DNA of 64,000 nucleotides from Metallyticus violacea. Lineage: Eukaryota; Arthropoda; Insecta; Mantodea; Metallyticidae. Below, in pieces: positions 63,742-64,000 of the stretch. A model generated the notes under the pieces. The model made no database searches. It was given only the letters and a program-made list of their open reading frames with translations, and was not told the DNA's origin. The stretch lies in NCBI GenBank assembly GCA_030762175.1, contig CM060834.1, positions 62,787,501 through 62,851,500 on the forward strand, read 5' to 3'. The position numbers were made by a program, and so were the translations under genes. The number at the start of each line of letters is the position of its first letter. Position 1 is the first letter of the stretch.

Positions 63742-64000
63742 GATAGCCTTAGAAGATCATAAAATGAAGAAAGATTCGCAAAAAGAAAACAATTATTTCG
63801 ATGGTTGGAAACTTCATTAGAATCACTTTTTTTCCGTTCTTCTTTGAGATAACTGGTTCTCTTTCATTTTTCCACTTTGATAGCTTTAGAAAAGCATATT
63901 CTGCGCAAAGAATCTCGAAAAGAAAAAAAAATTTTTTCGTAGTTTGGTAACTTCAAAGGAATCCCGTTTTGTTGCGTTTCAAATGGAGATAACAATTTTC
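63742..64000. repeat. Partial unit at right edge
   Basis: The window ends inside a half B (GATAACAATTTTC type), equivalent to about position 52823 in the parallel block. The array continues to the right. Confidence 0.95.

Larger units (their letters stand above)
1..64000. repeat. Satellite DNA array, ~276-bp unit, whole window
   Basis: The sequence is an uninterrupted head-to-tail tandem array. Unit starts, scored at the G of GATAGCC or its variants, fall at 95, 371, 646, 920, 1196, 1473, 1745, 2022, 2298, 2573 and so on to 63742, nearly always 273-278 bp apart. I count about 231 complete units. I saw no inverted unit, no insertion of foreign DNA and no recognisable transposon. One typical unit counted by hand has about 30% G+C. 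Repeats with this organisation are known from centromeric, pericentromeric and subtelomeric heterochromatin of plants and animals. Location and host are inference only; the family is not one I recognise. Confidence 0.98.

Noticed and set aside
1..64000. CRISPR array
   Set aside because: Repeats are about 276 bp and directly adjacent, with no unique spacers between short direct repeats.
1..64000. Telomeric or simple-sequence arrays
   Set aside because: No TTAGGG- or TTTAGGG-type runs and no microsatellite beyond the AnTn blocks.
1..64000. LTR retrotransposon, LINE, DNA transposon or viral insert
   Set aside because: Unit periodicity is never broken by more than small indels, and no coding domain or terminal repeat of such elements is visible.
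1..64000. 5S rDNA or tRNA gene cluster as the source of the tandem repeat
   Set aside because: No internal control region or cloverleaf-forming segment in the 276-bp unit, and G+C is too low (about 30% in one unit).
1..64000. Naming a known satellite family or host species
   Set aside because: I do not recognise the consensus; it does not match the Arabidopsis 180-bp, human alpha or other satellites I can recall, so any name would be a guess.

Overview
The whole 64 kb window is one tandem satellite DNA array. I see no gene, RNA gene or recognisable mobile element, and no stretch of non-satellite sequence. The repeating unit is about 276 bp (most units 273-278 bp). All units are in the same head-to-tail orientation. 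I walked about 231 complete units, one half-unit and two partial units at the window edges, using the unit start motif GATAGCCTTAGAAAA. My hand count of one typical unit gives about 30% G+C. An AT-rich homogeneous satellite of this length with higher-order structure points to a eukaryotic nuclear genome, most likely centromeric, pericentromeric, subtelomeric or knob heterochromatin. I do not recognise the family and cannot name the organism.

Each 276-bp unit is an old dimer of two related halves of about 138 bp, called A and B here. Both open with GATAGCCTTAGAAAA, carry GGAAACTTC in the middle followed by GAATC, and end with GAGATAACT and a pyrimidine-rich tail. Half A typically contains the palindrome TTCGCGAA. 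Half B contains a variable A-tract/T-tract block and, next to it, the inverted repeat GAAGTTTGGAAACTTC.

Above the unit there are further levels. Units group into multi-unit higher-order repeats, usually 17 units (4,673-4,684 bp), with one 15-unit version. By diagnostic variants I sort the units into three families, alpha, gamma and beta, which recur in that order as larger cycles. Cycle 1 runs from the window start (truncated) to about 23.15 kb, cycle 2 to 39.36 kb, cycle 3 to 45.43 kb, cycle 4 to 58.49 kb, and cycle 5 runs off the end. Cycle length varies (about 16.2, 6.1 and 13.1 kb for the three complete ones) because blocks of units have been gained or lost. Near-identical segments lie 4.1-4.7, 11.2, 16.2, 20.6-22.0 and 56.5 kb apart, the pattern expected from unequal exchange and segmental amplification.

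Many short open frames (about 60-138 codons) exist because the unit is close to 92 codons long. They are not genes: the same start runs into three different frames from unit to unit because the A/T tract changes length freely. The points of interest are the nested architecture, a 137-bp half-unit proving exchange between A and B halves, repeated chimeric junctions near the A|B boundary, shortened units that serve as descent markers, and the dyad and A/T-tract motifs that could matter for chromatin or protein binding.
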